Below, piece after piece: positions 7,944 through 17,135 of a DNA stretch of 64,000 nt. The first letter of the stretch is position 1, and each line of letters starts with the position of its first letter. Below the pieces are notes generated by a model that ran no database searches, was not told the DNA's origin, and saw only the letters and a program-made list of their open reading frames with translations. Origin of the DNA: Streptomyces lomondensis (GTDB taxonomy: Bacteria > Actinomycetota > Actinomycetes > Streptomycetales > Streptomycetaceae); assembly GCF_014651035.1 (NCBI RefSeq), contig NZ_BMWC01000001.1, positions 1 to 64,000 on the forward strand, written 5' to 3'. The position numbers and the translations under genes are program-made.

Positions 7944-10148
7944 ATGTCCGGCGACAGTGCCGCTTCGGCGCCCGGCCGGTCCGGGGGCCGCCCGGGGCGG
8001 CCTGTCGGGCGGAAGGGCTCCCGCTGGGGGCGGTTCCTGGAGAGCGGGCTGCTGCTCCAGGGCGGTGTCCAGGGCAGTCCGGTCATCCGTCTGTTCATGC
8101 GGTGGGTGCGTCGGCCGCTGCTGCCGGTCATGCGGCTGTGGCGGCGCAACATCCAGCTCAAGGTCGTCGTCACCACGCTGCTGATGTCGCTGGGCGTGGT
8201 CCTGCTGCTGGGCTTCGTCGTCATCGGGCAGGTGCGCAACGGCCTGCTGGACGCCAAGGTGAAGGCGTCCCAGAGCCAGGCCACGGGCGGCTTCGCGGTG
8301 GCCAAGCAGCGGGCCGAAGAGGCACCGAGCGGCACCGGCGACGACGTGACCACGGTGGACGGCCGTCCCGCGCAGAACGTCATCCAGTGGATGAGCGACC
8401 TGGTCTCCTCGCTGTCCAGTGGTGGTCAGGGTGCCTTCGACGTGGTCACGCTCCCGCCCTCCGACGCGGACGGCACCGGCGGACGCGGACCGCGCGCTTC
8501 CGGTGAGGTGGACTGGAGCAGGAGCGTGCCCGCCGACCTGCGCGAGCGGATCGGCAGCAGTACGACGGCCGCGCAGAGCTACACGCGCATCACCTACAAC
8601 AACGAGACCAAGGACTCCCAGCCGGGACTGGTCATCGGCAAGCAGGTCAACGACCCGAACGGGGATCCGTACCAGCTGTACTACCTCTTCCCGCTCACGC
8701 AGGAGGAGAAGTCGCTGAGCCTGGTCAAGGGCACCCTGGCGACGGCGGGGCTGTTCGTCGTGGTCCTGCTCGGGGCCATCGCCTGGCTGGTCGTACGGCA
8801 GGTCGTCACGCCGGTGCGGATGGCGGCGGGGATCGCGGAGCGGCTGTCGGCCGGGCGGCTCCAGGAGCGGATGAAGGTCACCGGCGAGGACGACATCGCG
8901 CGGCTCGGCGAGGCATTCAACAAGATGGCGCAGAACCTCCAGCTGAAGATCAGCCAGCTGGAGGACCTGTCGCGGATGCAGCGCCGGTTCGTGTCGGACG
9001 TGTCGCACGAGCTGCGGACGCCGCTGACGACCGTACGGATGGCCGCGGACGTCATCCACGAGGCGCGTGAGGACTTCGACCCGGTGACCGCGCGGTCGGC
9101 GGAGCTGCTCGCCGACCAGCTCGACCGGTTCGAGTCGCTGCTCGCGGACCTGCTGGAGATCAGCCGGTTCGACGCGGGTGCCGCGGCGCTGGAGGCCGAG
9201 CCCATAGACCTCAGGGAGGTCGTACGGCGGGTGGTCAGCGGGGCCGAGCCGCTCGCGGAGCGCAAGGGCACGCGGATCCGCGTCCTCGGCGACCAGCAGC
9301 CCGTCGTCGCCGAGGCCGACGCCCGGCGCGTGGAGCGGGTGCTGCGCAACCTCGTCGTCAACGCCGTCGAGCACGGCGAGGGCAGGGACGTGGTCGTCAA
9401 GCTCGCCGCGGCGGGCGGTGCGGTCGCGGTCGCGGTGCGGGACTACGGGGTCGGGCTGAAGCCGGGTGAGGCGACCCGGGTGTTCAGCCGCTTCTGGCGG
9501 GCCGACCCGGCACGCGCGCGTACCACGGGCGGTACGGGTCTGGGTCTGTCGATCGCCCTGGAGGACGCGCGGCTGCACGGCGGCTGGCTCCAGGCGTGGG
9601 GCGAGCCGGGTGGTGGTTCGCAGTTCCGGCTGACGCTGCCCAGGACCGCGGACGAGCCGCTGCGGGGCTCCCCGATACCGCTGGAACCCAAGGACTCACG
9701 GCGGAACCGGGGGCTGGACGACGCCGGTCTGCCGTGCGGCGGCGGGGACGGCGAGAAGCGGGCGACCGTGCCGGCGCAGCAGGCGAGCGGTCCGGCACCC
9801 CAGGGGGCGAAGCACGATCCGATACCGCCCCGGGCGGCCACCGCGGCCCCCACGGCAGATCCGACGGCGCTGCCGGGCAACGGCGCGCGCGTGGTGCCAC
9901 GGCCCGCCTCGGGGACGCGACGGCAGGACGATGCGACGGCAGCGGACCAGCCGACGCGCGACGGTGAGGTGAGTGGCCCGGCGGGGGCGGCCGACAACGG
10001 CGTGGCGCGCGGCCCGGCCGGGACGGCCCGAGGACCGGCCGTGAGCGGGTCGCGGGAAACGGGCAGGGACGACGGAGCCGCGGCCTCGGGCGGGGAAGCC
10101 GAGCGGGGAGACGCGCACAGGCAAGGGGAGGCATCTCGTGGGCGCTGA
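7944..10148 (+). CDS. mtrB: sensor histidine kinase MtrB
   Basis: A 734-residue membrane kinase paired with MtrA. Order: cytoplasmic N-tail, TM1 (about 69-96), extracytoplasmic sensor of about 160 residues, TM2 (about 256-284), HAMP, then HisKA with the phospho-acceptor His355 in SDVSHELRTPL. The ATP-binding domain has the N box NLVVNAVEHG, a G1-like DYGVGL and the G2 box GGTGLGLSIA. The last ~160 residues are a disordered Pro/Ala/Gly-rich tail, typical of Streptomyces MtrB. The start at 7944 follows the mtrA stop by one base. LpqB, encoded next, is reported in mycobacteria to bind the MtrB sensor domain. Confidence 0.96.
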   Translation: MSGDSAASAPGRSGGRPGRPVGRKGSRWGRFLESGLLLQGGVQGSPVIRLFMRWVRRPLLPVMRLWRRNIQLKVVVTTLLMSLGVVLLLGFVVIGQVRNGLLDAKVKASQSQATGGFAVAKQRAEEAPSGTGDDVTTVDGRPAQNVIQWMSDLVSSLSSGGQGAFDVVTLPPSDADGTGGRGPRASGEVDWSRSVPADLRERIGSSTTAAQSYTRITYNNETKDSQPGLVIGKQVNDPNGDPYQLYYLFPLTQEEKSLSLVKGTLATAGLFVVVLLGAIAWLVVRQVVTPVRMAAGIAERLSAGRLQERMKVTGEDDIARLGEAFNKMAQNLQLKISQLEDLSRMQRRFVSDVSHELRTPLTTVRMAADVIHEAREDFDPVTARSAELLADQLDRFESLLADLLEISRFDAGAAALEAEPIDLREVVRRVVSGAEPLAERKGTRIRVLGDQQPVVAEADARRVERVLRNLVVNAVEHGEGRDVVVKLAAAGGAVAVAVRDYGVGLKPGEATRVFSRFWRADPARARTTGGTGLGLSIALEDARLHGGWLQAWGEPGGGSQFRLTLPRTADEPLRGSPIPLEPKDSRRNRGLDDAGLPCGGGDGEKRATVPAQQASGPAPQGAKHDPIPPRAATAAPTADPTALPGNGARVVPRPASGTRRQDDATAADQPTRDGEVSGPAGAADNGVARGPAGTARGPAVSGSRETGRDDGAAASGGEAERGDAHRQGEASRGR

Positions 10149-11970
10149 CCGCGAGGGGCGCGGCAGGCGTACGCCCGCGCGCGTGATGGCGTACGCCGCT
10201 GGTGGCGTCCTGCTGCTGGCGGGGTGCGCCTCGATGCCGGACAGCGGGGATCTGCGGAGCGTGGAGTCCACACCGCGCCAGGACGCCCAGGTGCGGGTGT
10301 ACGCCGTGCCGCCGGGTGAGGACGCGCCGCCCTCGGAGATCGTGCAGGGCTTCCTGGAAGCGCTCACCAGCGACGATCCGAACTACAAGACGGCACGCCA
10401 GTACCTGACCGGCGAGGCCGCGAAGACCTGGCAGCCGGAGCTGTCCACCACGGTGCTCACGGACGGGCCCGGCGCCAAGGCCGAGGGGACGGGCGGCCGG
10501 GAGGACACCGGCGAGATCACGTACCGGCTGACCGGCACCAAGGTGGCCACCGTGGACGCGCAGCAGGCGTACGCGCCGGCCACCGGGGAGTACGGCCGGA
10601 CCGTGCACCTGACGCAGGACGACAAGAGCCGGCAGTGGCGGATCGACGTGCTGCCGCAGGGCGTCGTCATGGGCGAGTCGGACTTCCAGCGCAACTACAT
10701 GTCCGTCAACAAGTACTACTTCGCTTCGAACACGGTTGCGGCCGGGACGGATCCGCGGCCCACGGCGGTCGCCGACCCCGTCTACGTCCGCCGGCGTGTG
10801 GAGCCCATGACGCAGATGGTGCGCTCCCTGCTCAGCGGCCCCACGCGGTGGCTCGGGCCCGTGGTCAGGTCGAGCTTCCCCACCGGTACGGCGCTGGCGA
10901 AGGACGCCGGCGCGCTGACGCCCGACGACCGGAACAAGCTGACGGTCCCCCTCAACGACAAGGCCGCGGGCATCGGCACCAACCGGTGCGAGGAGATGGC
11001 GGCCCAGATGCTGTTCACGCTGCGCAACCTCAGTCCCGCGGTGGACGAGGTCGGGCTGCGGGCCGGCGGGACGGAGCTGTGCTCCCTCGCGCAGAGCGCG
11101 GCCGACGCGGCGGCCTTCCGCAGCTCGGCACGCCACCCGGACTTCCTGTACTTCGTCGACGGCAAGGACCGCCTCGTGCGGCTCCCCGCGGGCAGCAACG
11201 AGGACAAGCCGGACCCGGCGCCCGGGGCGCTCGGCGAGGGCGACACGGCGCTGCGGTCGGTGGCGGTCTCGCGTGACGAGCACACCGCGGCCGGCGTCGG
11301 ACTGGACGGCAAGTCGCTGTACGTGGGGTCGCTGGTCTCGGGCGGTTCGCTGGGCGAGCCCGTGCTGCGCAGCCACGGCCGGACCGAGTCGGACCGGCTG
11401 ACGACCCCCAGCTGGGACGCGGACGACGGCCTGTGGGTGGCCGACCGCGACCCGGACAACCCCCGGCTGCTCCTCCTCGAGGACGGCAAGGGCGAGCCGC
11501 TCCAGGTGCGCACGCCGCACCTGGACGGGCGGATCCAGTCCGTGCGGGTGGCCGCCGACGGGGTGCGGATCGCGCTCGTCGTGGAGAAGGCCGGCAAGAA
11601 GACGCTGCTCATCGGGCTGATCGAGCGGGACGAGAAGCCGGGCGAGCAGCCGGCCGTCAGGGTGGTCGAACTGCGCTCCGCGACTCCGGAGTTGGAAGAG
11701 GTCACGGCCATGTCGTGGGCCGGGGACAGTCGGCTCGTGGTGGTCGGGCGCGAACACGGGGGCGTCGAGCAGATGCGGTACGTCCAGGTCGACGGCTCCA
11801 CCCCGGACGTACCGGCGCCCGCGGCCCTGACCGGCGTCAAGGAGGTCACCGCCGCCGAGGACGACCAGCTGCCGCTGGTGGCGTACTCGGTGGACGGGAT
11901 CGTCCGGCTGCCCTCGGGAGCACAGTGGCAGAAGGTGACGGAGGGGACGGCGCCGGTCTATCCGGGGTGA
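10138..11970 (+). CDS. lpqB: lipoprotein LpqB, MtrB accessory
   Basis: A 610-residue secreted lipoprotein. The N-terminal signal ends in the lipobox LLLAGC with the lipidated Cys30. A GerMN/sporulation-like N-terminal half follows, and then a beta-propeller-like C-terminal half (repeated blocks such as LWVADRDPDNPRLLLL and MSWAGDSRLVVVG). LpqB modulates the MtrAB two-component system from outside the membrane. The GTG start at 10138 lies inside the end of mtrB (11-base overlap), so expression is probably coupled. The length matches LpqB proteins of other actinomycetes. Confidence 0.95.
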   Translation: MGADREGRGRRTPARVMAYAAGGVLLLAGCASMPDSGDLRSVESTPRQDAQVRVYAVPPGEDAPPSEIVQGFLEALTSDDPNYKTARQYLTGEAAKTWQPELSTTVLTDGPGAKAEGTGGREDTGEITYRLTGTKVATVDAQQAYAPATGEYGRTVHLTQDDKSRQWRIDVLPQGVVMGESDFQRNYMSVNKYYFASNTVAAGTDPRPTAVADPVYVRRRVEPMTQMVRSLLSGPTRWLGPVVRSSFPTGTALAKDAGALTPDDRNKLTVPLNDKAAGIGTNRCEEMAAQMLFTLRNLSPAVDEVGLRAGGTELCSLAQSAADAAAFRSSARHPDFLYFVDGKDRLVRLPAGSNEDKPDPAPGALGEGDTALRSVAVSRDEHTAAGVGLDGKSLYVGSLVSGGSLGEPVLRSHGRTESDRLTTPSWDADDGLWVADRDPDNPRLLLLEDGKGEPLQVRTPHLDGRIQSVRVAADGVRIALVVEKAGKKTLLIGLIERDEKPGEQPAVRVVELRSATPELEEVTAMSWAGDSRLVVVGREHGGVEQMRYVQVDGSTPDVPAPAALTGVKEVTAAEDDQLPLVAYSVDGIVRLPSGAQWQKVTEGTAPVYPG

Positions 11971-12164
11971 GGCGCGGACGCCCCGGTGTCCCGGAGCGGC
12001 GCCCGCAGGGGAGGGGACCGCATCGCCGCCCGCATGAGGTCCCTGACCAGCCCGCGCGGCCGTCACTCGTGTGAGGGGCGGGCAGCTCGCCTGGCCGTGA
12101 CTTGTCCACAGGTGGTTGTCCACAGGGGTGGCCGGGGCGGGGCCGTGTCGGCACAGTGGTGGGC

Positions 12165-13055
12165 ATGCGGGGGTGGTGGCAGGACCTCACCGACCTGGTG
12201 CTGCCGGGCGAATGCGGGGGCTGTGGGAGGCCTCGTGCGGTGCTCTGCGCGCAGTGCCATGCGGTGCTGAGCGGAGCCGCGGTACGGCGCGTGCGGCCGG
12301 TGCCGGAGCCGCCCGGGCTGCCGGTGGTGCACGCGGCGGCTCGGTACGCGGACGAGGTCCGGGCGACGCTGCTGGCCCACAAGGAACGCGGTGCCCTGGC
12401 GCTCGCCGGTCCGCTCGGGGTGGCCCTGGCGGGAGCGGTGCGGGCGGGCCTTCAGGGGGCCCCGGCCGCGGCGGGGGCCGGGGTGGCGTGGTCGCGGGGC
12501 AGCGGGGCTCCTGTGCTGCTCGTGCCCGTGCCGTCCGGGCGGCGGGCCGTGCGGGCCCGGGGGCATGATCCGGCGCGGCGGATCGCGCTCGCGGCCGCGG
12601 GCCGGCTGCGGCGGAGCGGGGTTCCGGCCCGGGTGCTCGGCGTGCTGCGGCAGCGGCGGGCCGTGGCCGACCAGTCGGCGCTCAACTCCCGGCAGCGCCT
12701 GGGCAATCTCGCGGGCGCGCTGGCGGTGGCGCCCGGTGCCGCGCGGCTGCTCTCCGAGGGCCTGGTCGTCCTCGTCGACGACGTGATGACCACGGGGGCG
12801 TCCCTGGCGGAGGCCGCGCGGGCGGTGCGGGCGGCGGGGCCGATTTCGAACGCTGGAGGGACTGCGCCCGTGTACGAGGGAGAGACAGGGGAAAGCAGAG
12901 AGGAACAGAACGTCGGATCAACGCGAGAGAGGACGGGCCGGCGGCCCGGCCGGCAGGGAATCACGGGCGCGGGCAGCGCCGACGGAGTCGTTGACGTGGC
13001 ATGCGCGGCAGTGGTCGCGGCATCACCGGACTCGTTCGAAATAAACCGGAACTGA
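12165..13055 (+). CDS. ComF-family phosphoribosyltransferase-like protein
   Basis: A 296-residue protein with a zinc-finger-like N-terminus (Cys17, Cys20, Cys29, Cys32 in CGGCGRP and LCAQC) and a PRTase domain. The phosphoribosyl-binding loop is VVLVDDVMTTGAS. The family C-terminus SFEINRN is separated from the core by about 55 low-complexity, charged residues, an insert of variable length. ComF proteins are linked to DNA uptake or handling in transformable bacteria; the role in Streptomyces is unknown. The ATG at 12165 was chosen over upstream starts because the family begins just before this zinc motif. The position between lpqB and hpf matches M. tuberculosis Rv3242c. Confidence 0.88.
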   Translation: MRGWWQDLTDLVLPGECGGCGRPRAVLCAQCHAVLSGAAVRRVRPVPEPPGLPVVHAAARYADEVRATLLAHKERGALALAGPLGVALAGAVRAGLQGAPAAAGAGVAWSRGSGAPVLLVPVPSGRRAVRARGHDPARRIALAAAGRLRRSGVPARVLGVLRQRRAVADQSALNSRQRLGNLAGALAVAPGAARLLSEGLVVLVDDVMTTGASLAEAARAVRAAGPISNAGGTAPVYEGETGESREEQNVGSTRERTGRRPGRQGITGAGSADGVVDVACAAVVAASPDSFEINRN

Positions 13056-13073
13056 TTGAGATCTTGCGTCGTT
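13048..13073 (+). promoter_or_regulatory. candidate SigR-like promoter before hpf
   Basis: GGAAC (13048-13052) and GTT (13071-13073) are separated by exactly 18 bases. This is close to the ECF sigma-R pattern GGAAT-N18-GTT. It overlaps the comF stop codon and lies about 295 bases before the hpf start. Confidence 0.35.
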
Positions 13074-13367
13074 GCAGGTAACGAGAGGTCCTATTCACCT
13101 GAACGGAGGTACGCCGCAGTAGAGGGTGACGACATCCGTCCGGGCGAGATATGTTCGGTTGAGAGGGAAAGCCGCAGGCCACACCTCTCCAATCCGAATG
13201 CTGTGCTGCGGGTTTTTCTTCATCACTCGCGACGGTGGAGTGGAGATCTCGCCCCCGGGGGAGGAGGTGGAAGTCACCGAGTCCGAGGTTCCGGGGTTCA
13301 CCGGAGCCTGGTGCAAAAAGGGAGATGCTCCGCAGCGAGGCGGAGTGATCCGGGAACGGAGTTCTGC
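13056..13367 (+). other. 312-bp intergenic leader before hpf
   Basis: No credible gene is seen. The hpf frame stays open through this stretch, but its codons (Arg/Ser/Cys-rich, mixed third bases) and the homology limit put the protein start at 13368. The region probably holds stress promoters and a long untranslated leader. Base composition is visibly less GC-biased at 13070-13220 than in the flanking genes. Confidence 0.6.
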
Positions 13368-14063
13368 GTGGACATCGTCGTCAAGGGCCGCAAGACCGAG
13401 GTGCCCGAGCGGTTCCGGAAGCACGTGGCCGAGAAGCTGAAGCTGGAGAAGATCCAGAAGCTCGATGGCAAGGTGATCAGCCTCGACGTCGAGGTGTCCA
13501 AGGAGCCCAACCCCAGGCAGGCCGACCGCTGTGACCGAGTGGAGATCACCCTCCGCTCCCGCGGTCCGGTGATCCGGGCGGAGGCGGCGGCGAGCGATCC
13601 GTACGCGGCGCTCGACCTGGCGGCGGAAAAGCTGGAAGCCCGGCTGCGCAGGCAGCACGACAAGCGGTTCTCGCGCCGTGGCGCGCGCCGGATCCCGGCC
13701 GCCGAGGTCGCCGACCACGTCCCGGGCGTGGCGACGCTCAACGGGAACGGCCTGGTGCCGACGCCCGAGGAGGAGCCGGAAGCCGTGCCCACGAAGAAGA
13801 TCGGCTCGCTGGAAGTGCAGGGTGACGGCCCCATCGTCGTCCGTGAGAAGACCCACGTCGCAGCCCCCATGACCCTCGACCAGGCTCTCTACGAGATGGA
13901 GCTGGTCGGGCACGACTTCTACCTTTTCGTCGACTCCGAGACCAAGGAACCGAGTGTCGTCTACCGACGGCACGCCTATGACTACGGCGTGATCCACCTC
14001 AGGACGGACACGATGGTCACACAGGCGCACTCCCCCGAGGCGGGCGGTGCGCTCGGCGGCTGA
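13368..14063 (+). CDS. hpf: ribosome hibernation promoting factor, long form
   Basis: A 231-residue long-form HPF. The N-terminal ribosome-binding domain starts MDIVVKGRK and contains VEITLRSRGPVIRAEAAASDPYAALD. A variable linker follows, then the C-terminal dimerisation domain (PMTLDQALYEMELVGHDFYLF, ending YGVIHL). Long HPF joins 70S ribosomes into inactive 100S dimers under stress or in stationary phase. The GTG start at 13368 has an upstream ACGGAG. Its neighbour order (comF, hpf, secA) matches Rv3241c in M. tuberculosis. A SigR-like promoter candidate lies at 13048. Confidence 0.95.
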   Translation: MDIVVKGRKTEVPERFRKHVAEKLKLEKIQKLDGKVISLDVEVSKEPNPRQADRCDRVEITLRSRGPVIRAEAAASDPYAALDLAAEKLEARLRRQHDKRFSRRGARRIPAAEVADHVPGVATLNGNGLVPTPEEEPEAVPTKKIGSLEVQGDGPIVVREKTHVAAPMTLDQALYEMELVGHDFYLFVDSETKEPSVVYRRHAYDYGVIHLRTDTMVTQAHSPEAGGALGG

Positions 14064-14086
14064 CCGTGCCGGGTGACAGCGGAGAA

Positions 14087-14123
14087 GGTGCCCCTGGAGC
14101 GCGTGTGCGCCCCCAGGGGCACC
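14087..14123 (+). terminator. terminator after hpf
   Basis: A perfect 11-bp stem, GGTGCCCCTGG (14087-14097) with CCAGGGGCACC (14113-14123). The loop contains a further short GCGC pairing. It lies 24 bases after the hpf stop. Confidence 0.8.
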
Positions 14124-14268
14124 CCTGTGCGACCACTGCGCGCCCCGCTCCGTCACCCCGGTGCCGTCCGGGCATGAAATCATGGTGGCCACGGCCCAAC
14201 CGGTGGGGCGTTGCTCTGGGTTGGCGATGGCTCAGGACCACAGGCCACAGCCTTCAGGGGGAGGAACG

Positions 14269-15015
14269 ATGGCGGACAGCTTCGGACCGATGCGTGACGG
14301 GGATGCCGACGACGGCGTCGTCGGCATGGGCCCGGACACGGAGACTCCACGCAAGGAACCGATCAGAGTCCTTGTGGTGGACGATCACGCCCTGTTCCGC
14401 CGTGGCCTGGAGATCGTGCTCGCGGCCGAGGAGGACATCCAGGTCGTCGGGGAGGCGGGAGACGGCGCCGAGGCCGTCGAGAAGGCCGCCGACCTGCTGC
14501 CCGACATCGTCCTGATGGACGTACGGATGCCCAAGCGGGGCGGCATCGAGGCGTGCACCTCCATCAAGGAGGTGGCACCCAGCGCCAAGATCATCATGCT
14601 GACGATCAGCGACGAGGAAGCCGACCTCTACGACGCCATCAAAGCGGGCGCGACCGGTTATCTCCTCAAGGAGATCTCCACGGACGAGGTGGCCACCGCC
14701 ATTCGCGCCGTCGCCGACGGGCAGTCGCAGATCAGCCCGTCCATGGCGTCGAAGCTGCTCACCGAGTTCAAGTCGATGATCCAGCGCACGGACGAACGGC
14801 GGCTGGTGCCCGCGCCGCGTCTGACGGACCGCGAGCTGGAAGTCCTCAAGCTCGTGGCCACGGGAATGAACAACCGCGATATCGCCAAGGAGTTGTTCAT
14901 CTCCGAGAACACCGTGAAGAACCACGTGCGCAACATCCTGGAGAAGCTGCAGCTGCACTCCAGGATGGAGGCCGTGGTGTACGCGATGCGGGAGAAGATC
15001 CTCGAGATCCGCTGA
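14269..15015 (+). CDS. NarL/FixJ-type orphan response regulator
   Basis: A 248-residue regulator. A 30-residue acidic extension precedes the receiver domain, which has Asp38-Asp39, phosphorylatable Asp84 in DIVLMDVRMP, and a Lys in YLLKEIS. The C-terminal LuxR-type helix-turn-helix has LTDRELEVLKLVATG followed by NNRDIAKELFISENTVKNH. No kinase gene is adjacent, so it is an orphan here. The ATG at 14269 has a strong ribosome site (GGGGGAGGAA). It converges on the ycaQ-like gene with only 3 bases between the stop codons. Confidence 0.93.
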   Translation: MADSFGPMRDGDADDGVVGMGPDTETPRKEPIRVLVVDDHALFRRGLEIVLAAEEDIQVVGEAGDGAEAVEKAADLLPDIVLMDVRMPKRGGIEACTSIKEVAPSAKIIMLTISDEEADLYDAIKAGATGYLLKEISTDEVATAIRAVADGQSQISPSMASKLLTEFKSMIQRTDERRLVPAPRLTDRELEVLKLVATGMNNRDIAKELFISENTVKNHVRNILEKLQLHSRMEAVVYAMREKILEIR

Positions 15016-15018
15016 CGG

Positions 15019-16191
15019 TCAGGCCGTCGCGTGGGCCAGCTCACTCACGAGAGGCTCGCGCAGTTCCGGGGCGTCGACGCGCTCCACCCGCACGTCCGTG
15101 CAGTCCACCCAGGACGCCGCCTCGGCCAGCGCTTGGGCGACGGACGGGACCGCCTTCGGGCCGTCGAGCGTGACCTGCTTGGCCACCAGCGTGCGGCCCT
15201 CGCGGGCCGGGTCCACGCGGCCGACGAGTCGGCCACCGGCCAGGACCGGCATCGCGAAGTAGCCGTACACCCGCTTCTGCCTGGGCACGTAGGCCTCCAG
15301 GCGGTGCGTGAAGCCGAAGATCCGCTCCGTGCGCGCCCGCTCCCAGATCAGGGAGTCGAAGGGCGACAGCAGAGTCGTGCGGTGGCGGCCGCGCGGAGAT
15401 GTCTCCAGGGCGGCGGGATCGGCCCAGGCCGGCTTCCCCCAGCCCTCGACGGTGACCGGCACCAGACCCGAGTCGGCGATCACCGCGTCGACCTGCTCGC
15501 CCTTGAGACGGTGGTAGTCGGCGATGTCCGCGCGGGTGCCGACGCCGAGGGACTGGCCCGCCAGGCGGACCAGGCGGCGCAGGCACTCGGTGTCGTCCAG
15601 CTCGTCGTGCAGCAGGGCGTCCGGGATCGCGCGCTCGGCGAGGTCGTAGACGCGCTTCCAGCCGCGGCGCTCCACGCACACCACCTCGCCGTACATCAGG
15701 GCGCGTTCGACGGCGACCTTGGAGCCGGACCAGTCCCACCAGTCGTTCGTCTTCTTCGCGCCGCCCAACTCCGTGGCCGTCAGGGGGCCTTCGGTGCGGA
15801 GCTGCTTGATGACCTGGTCGTAGGCGCCGTCCGGGAGTTCGTGGTTCCAGTGCGGGCGGTTGCGGTAGGCGCGGCGGCGGAAGGCGAAGTGGGGCCACTC
15901 CTCGATGGGGAGGATGCAGGCCGCGTGGGACCAGTACTCGAAGGAGTGCGTGTCCTTCCAGTAGGCGTTCTCCACTGTCTTCCGGCCTACCGCGCCCAGG
16001 CGGGCGTACGGGACGAGTTCGTGGGAGCGGGCCAGGACCGAGATCGTGTCGAGCTGTATCGCGCCCAGGTGGCGGAGGATGCCGCGGACGCCGGAGCGGC
16101 GGTCGGGGGCGCCGAGGAAGCCTTGGGCGCGGAGTGCGATTCTGCGGGCCTCGTCTGCGGTGAGTTCTGCGGTGGGGCGCGGGGTGGTCAT
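15019..16191 (-). CDS. YcaQ-type winged-helix DNA glycosylase
   Basis: A 390-residue protein of the winged helix DNA-binding / HTH_42 family (E. coli YcaQ, Streptomyces AlkZ-like). These enzymes unhook DNA interstrand crosslinks or excise alkylated bases. Visible signatures are LGAIQLDTISVLARSHELVPYARLG near the N-terminus, YWSHAACILP, and later LLSPFDSLIWERARTERIFGF. Many relatives use a QxQ or QxD motif, and IQLDT provides the Q-x-D. The start was chosen at ATG 16191 (MTTPRPTAELT). Whether it is a dedicated self-resistance glycosylase cannot be told; the core-genome setting favours general repair. Confidence 0.85.
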   Translation of the reverse strand: MTTPRPTAELTADEARRIALRAQGFLGAPDRRSGVRGILRHLGAIQLDTISVLARSHELVPYARLGAVGRKTVENAYWKDTHSFEYWSHAACILPIEEWPHFAFRRRAYRNRPHWNHELPDGAYDQVIKQLRTEGPLTATELGGAKKTNDWWDWSGSKVAVERALMYGEVVCVERRGWKRVYDLAERAIPDALLHDELDDTECLRRLVRLAGQSLGVGTRADIADYHRLKGEQVDAVIADSGLVPVTVEGWGKPAWADPAALETSPRGRHRTTLLSPFDSLIWERARTERIFGFTHRLEAYVPRQKRVYGYFAMPVLAGGRLVGRVDPAREGRTLVAKQVTLDGPKAVPSVAQALAEAASWVDCTDVRVERVDAPELREPLVSELAHATA

Positions 16192-16288
16192 GGTTCCGCA
16201 CGATAGGGGGTGGGACTGACAGTGGGGGGCGACCGGTGGGGTTGGCTGCTCGGTGCTCGGCGTCGGTGTAGCAGCCGGGTGGGCGCAG

Positions 16289-16891
16289 CTAAGGAGCCGG
16301 CAAGTACGGCGCCGTCGACGGGAGGCCCAGGTCTGAGGGGAGGAGGGAGCCCACCCAGGTGTCTCGGCGTACTCCCTTGTTGTTCGTCGCGGAGCGCAGC
16401 GTGCCCTCGATCGTGAAACCCGCTCGTTCCGCCACCGCGCGGGAGGCGTGGTTGCCCACCTCGGCGCGCCATTCGATGCGGTCGAGTGCGGCCTGGGTGA
16501 AGGCCCAGCGGCAGGCGGTGAGGGCGGCTTCCGTGACGTAGCCGCGGGAACGGTGCTGCTTCGCCGCCCAGAAGCCGATCTCGGCCATGCCCAGGGCGCG
16601 CATCGTGATGCCGAGCATGCCCGCCAGGTCCCCGGAGTGGAGGAAGACGCCGAAGGTGAACATGGAGCCGTCCGCCCAGCCGTACGGAGCCATCTGCTCC
16701 GTGAAGCTCTGGGCATGCTCGCGGAGGTAGGGCGAGGGGATCGTGGTCCAGCGCTGGATGTCGGGGTCCTGACAGGCGTCGTACACCGCGTCGGTGTCCT
16801 GAGGGCCGACCGTGCGCAGCAGGAGGCGGTCCGTGGTGAGGGTGACGGGATCCATCGGCCGATTCTGCTCGGCGGGCGCGGCAGCTGCCAT
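16289..16891 (-). CDS. GNAT acetyltransferase, RimJ/RimL-like
   Basis: A 200-residue GNAT protein close to ribosomal-protein N-acetyltransferases of the RimJ/RimL type. Visible landmarks are LTTDRLLLRTVGPQDTDAVY at the start, AEIGFWAAKQHRSRGYVTEA (acetyl-CoA binding loop) and VGNHASRAVAERAGF near the end. The substrate is unknown. The ATG at 16891 was used; an internal ATG 12 codons in (MDPVTLTT) is an equally plausible start because the family usually begins near there. It is transcribed away from secA. Confidence 0.85.
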   Translation of the reverse strand: MAAAAPAEQNRPMDPVTLTTDRLLLRTVGPQDTDAVYDACQDPDIQRWTTIPSPYLREHAQSFTEQMAPYGWADGSMFTFGVFLHSGDLAGMLGITMRALGMAEIGFWAAKQHRSRGYVTEAALTACRWAFTQAALDRIEWRAEVGNHASRAVAERAGFTIEGTLRSATNNKGVRRDTWVGSLLPSDLGLPSTAPYLPAP

Positions 16892-17135
16892 CGGTTTGCC
16901 GTCAGTGAGGGAGTGATCACGCCGCGTGCGAATCGGCGGAGGGATGCGGCACTATCCGAGGGGCCCGGGCGTTGTCCCCTTTGAAGCAGACGTGAATCAG
17001 AATTGAAGCAGCGGACGGTCGCCGTCACGGCAGGCCCTCCCGGCGCGGTGGGGTCCTCGCATACGATGGCCGTTGCTCAGTAAGTCAAGTGGTAACCGAC
17101 CGTCCCAGGCCCGACCGGCAAGGAGACCAACCCCC

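Noticed and set aside
12840..12990. Possible frameshift in the comF-like gene (odd charged insert)
   Set aside because: The frame is continuous into the conserved SFEINRN end, and variable low-complexity inserts here are usual in Streptomyces ComF proteins.
13056..13367. N-terminal extension of hpf by 104 codons
   Set aside because: The frame is open, but the residues do not fit the HPF fold and codon bias is weak. The GTG at 13368 matches the family start.
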